DNA of 7,256 bases. It comes from Coriobacteriia bacterium (lineage in GTDB: Bacteria > Actinomycetota > Coriobacteriia > Anaerosomatales > JAENZW01). The stretch spans positions 1-7,256 of the forward strand of contig JAOUET010000095.1 of assembly GCA_029858605.1 (NCBI GenBank). The letters run 5' to 3'. The notes beneath the pieces are model-generated. The model did no database searches. It saw only the letters and a program-made list of their open reading frames with translations, and was not told where the DNA came from. Below, piece by piece: positions 6,251 to 7,256 of the stretch. Both the position numbers and the translations under genes were made by a program. Each line of letters opens with the position of its first letter. Positions within the stretch are counted from its first letter, which is position 1.

Positions 6251-6283
6251 GCCCGCGCCTAGGCGCTCGAGTCGGGCGCGGGC
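6251..6283. repeat. 9-bp GC-rich inverted repeat between metallopeptidase and YihY genes
   Basis: GCCCGCGCC (6251-6259) and GGCGCGGGC (6275-6283) are exact reverse complements around a 15-nt loop. Inside and beside it lie competing palindromes: GCGCCTAGGCGC (6255-6266), the pair CGAGCGC/GCGCTCG (6241-6247 and 6263-6269), and CTCGGCCGAG (6235-6244). No T-run follows on either strand, so this is not a classical intrinsic terminator. It may shape read-through between the two genes or be a protein-binding site. Confidence 0.5.
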
Positions 6284-6302
6284 TGTGGCGGTCTCGACCG
6301 CG

Positions 6303-7016
6303 CTACGGCTCCGCCCACGGAGGCACGAGGCTCCACGCGTCCTTGAGCCGCCGTCGCCGCTGCCTTGCGCCCGGGTCCAACGCCTCGAAATACTCCCAGA
6401 AGCGCGAGGAGTGGTTGGGGTGCCGAAGGTGCGCGATCTCGTGAGCCACGACGTGCCGCGCCAGCGCAGCCGGAAAGAAGACCAGGTTGCGGTTGAGCGA
6501 CACCGTGCCCCTCGACGAGCAGCTCCCCCATCGCGTCCGCTGCGTGCGCAGAGTCAGCCTCGGAACGACGACTGCCGCTTCCCCGGCCACCTCTCCGAGC
6601 AGCGCAGGCAGCACGCTGGCCGCTTTGCGGTCGCGCCAACGCAGGAGTGCGCCCAGGCACGCCTCGGCGTTTCGCACGCTCCCTGTCACCACCACGGCGC
6701 CGTCCGTATCGCGCGCCACGCAGCGCCCGGATTCCGTCTCGCGATACGCGACCGGGAGCTCCTCCCCCGTCAGTCGCAGACACACCGCGGTCGGCAGAAG
6801 CCCCTCGGGGCCGGCGCGGTGCAGCGCACGGCGCGAGGCCGTGCGCGCGAGCGCGCGCTCGACCCACTGGCGGTTGCGACACACGGCGTCGAGCGCTGCG
6901 CTCGCCGGCGTATCCGGCGGCAGCGTCACGATGAGGCCCTCGCGCGGGGTCACGCGAAGCCGGATACGCCGCGTCCCCGCATGCACGCGGACCGCGAACT
7001 CCGGCAGCTGCCCCAT
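6303..7016 (-). CDS. YgjP/DUF45-type zinc metallopeptidase
   Basis: 237 residues. The C-terminal part has the YgjP (DUF45, SprT/M48-like) signature: RTRWGSCSS at about 160-168, SLNRNL, then VVAHEIAHLRHPNHSSRFW with the HExxH zinc motif (H192, E193, H196) and a likely third ligand H202. The N-terminal part (RRIRLRVTPREGLIVTLP) is the usual beta-rich lead-in. Family members are predicted soluble zinc hydrolases without a settled substrate; there is no signal peptide. The ATG at 7016 is preferred because GGGGA lies five nt upstream and the methyltransferase stop TGA ends one nt before it, a coupling arrangement. The ATG at 7031 would add five residues and overlap that gene by 14 bp, with a weaker ribosome binding site. 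Family is secure, role unknown. Confidence 0.88.
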   Translation of the reverse strand: MGQLPEFAVRVHAGTRRIRLRVTPREGLIVTLPPDTPASAALDAVCRNRQWVERALARTASRRALHRAGPEGLLPTAVCLRLTGEELPVAYRETESGRCVARDTDGAVVVTGSVRNAEACLGALLRWRDRKAASVLPALLGEVAGEAAVVVPRLTLRTQRTRWGSCSSRGTVSLNRNLVFFPAALARHVVAHEIAHLRHPNHSSRFWEYFEALDPGARQRRRRLKDAWSLVPPWAEP

Positions 7017-7017
7017 G

Positions 7018-7256
7018 TCATCCCCGTGCATCGAGCACCGCCAGCACGATGGGGATGCGGCCGTTGTAGAGTTGGTGCCGGCTCGTCACGGGACGGCCGA
7101 GTTCGGCCAGGCTGGCCTTCTCGGGAGCCAGGACTGCAGCAGTCCAGCCGGAGAACGCGCTGCTCAGCCGGCTGCCGATGACGCGCAGGGACTCCGGGTC
7201 GCCCGGTGGTTCCTTCGACCCCGACGGAGTCGCGCCCAGACGCTCTCCATACGGCG
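7018..7256 (-). CDS. THUMP-class (RlmL-like) rRNA guanine-N2 methyltransferase, C-terminal part
   Basis: The frame enters from the right edge and ends at TGA 7020-7018, leaving 78 codons. The first residues read PYGERLG, the tail of the (N)PPYG motif that binds the target base in SAM-dependent N-methyltransferases of the RlmL/YpsC group. Then come SRLSSAFSGWTAAVLAPE and, near the end, RHQLYNGRIPIVL, matching the closing strand of these enzymes (FPGW..YVLT... and ...LYNG.I). Such enzymes make m2G in 23S rRNA; the THUMP domain and SAM-binding motif I would lie outside the window. The metallopeptidase gene starts one nt after the stop, so the two are probably co-transcribed. The family rests on these C-terminal motifs only; the exact modified site is unknown. 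Confidence 0.75.
   Translation of the reverse strand, partial: PYGERLGATPSGSKEPPGDPESLRVIGSRLSSAFSGWTAAVLAPEKASLAELGRPVTSRHQLYNGRIPIVLAVLDARG

Noticed and set aside
6251..6283. Reading the 9-bp inverted repeat as a rho-independent terminator.
   Set aside because: No T-run follows on either strand and the loop is 15 nt long.
1..7256. CRISPR arrays, tRNA or rRNA genes and IS ends.
   Set aside because: No regularly spaced direct repeats, cloverleaf-like segments, rRNA motifs or transposase reading frames were recognised by eye.

Overview
The window is GC-rich, uses GTG and TTG start codons beside ATG, and has compact, often overlapping genes. This fits a high-GC bacterium. Several proteins resemble those of anaerobic actinobacterial lineages such as Coriobacteriia, but that placement is a guess; no marker gene here fixes the taxonomy.

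Left part, minus strand (1-904): a type II toxin-antitoxin module of the VapBC class (RHH antitoxin, PIN toxin) is followed after 10 nt by the first 54 codons of a tyrosine recombinase whose N-terminus closely resembles integron integrases. The recombinase gene runs off the left edge. Upstream of vapB is a perfect 12-bp inverted repeat overlapping a TTGACA -35 box. The predicted transcription start falls on the vapB ATG, suggesting a leaderless, autoregulated operon that may also carry the recombinase.

Middle left, minus strand (942-3924): a three-gene operon encodes a NifV/AksA-type homocitrate synthase-like enzyme and the large and small subunits of a LeuCD/homoaconitase-type hydro-lyase. 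Together they could condense acetyl-CoA with a 2-oxo acid and isomerise the product, as in lysine (alpha-aminoadipate), homocitrate or 2-oxo acid elongation pathways, or in leucine synthesis. No dehydrogenase for the third step is in the window. The large-subunit gene has no ATG/GTG/TTG where the conserved N-terminus begins. The best-supported start is an ATA that overlaps the stop codon of the synthase gene.

Centre, plus strand (4134-5336): an AcuC-like histone-deacetylase-superfamily enzyme with all active-site residues visible, divergent from the homocitrate synthase operon across a 209-bp spacer.

Right part, minus strand (5300-7256): from upstream to downstream, the 3' end of a THUMP-class (RlmL-like) rRNA methyltransferase, a YgjP/DUF45 zinc metallopeptidase coupled to it, and a YihY/BrkB membrane protein. 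The YihY gene overlaps the deacetylase gene tail to tail by 37 bp. No tRNA, rRNA, CRISPR array or IS element was seen.
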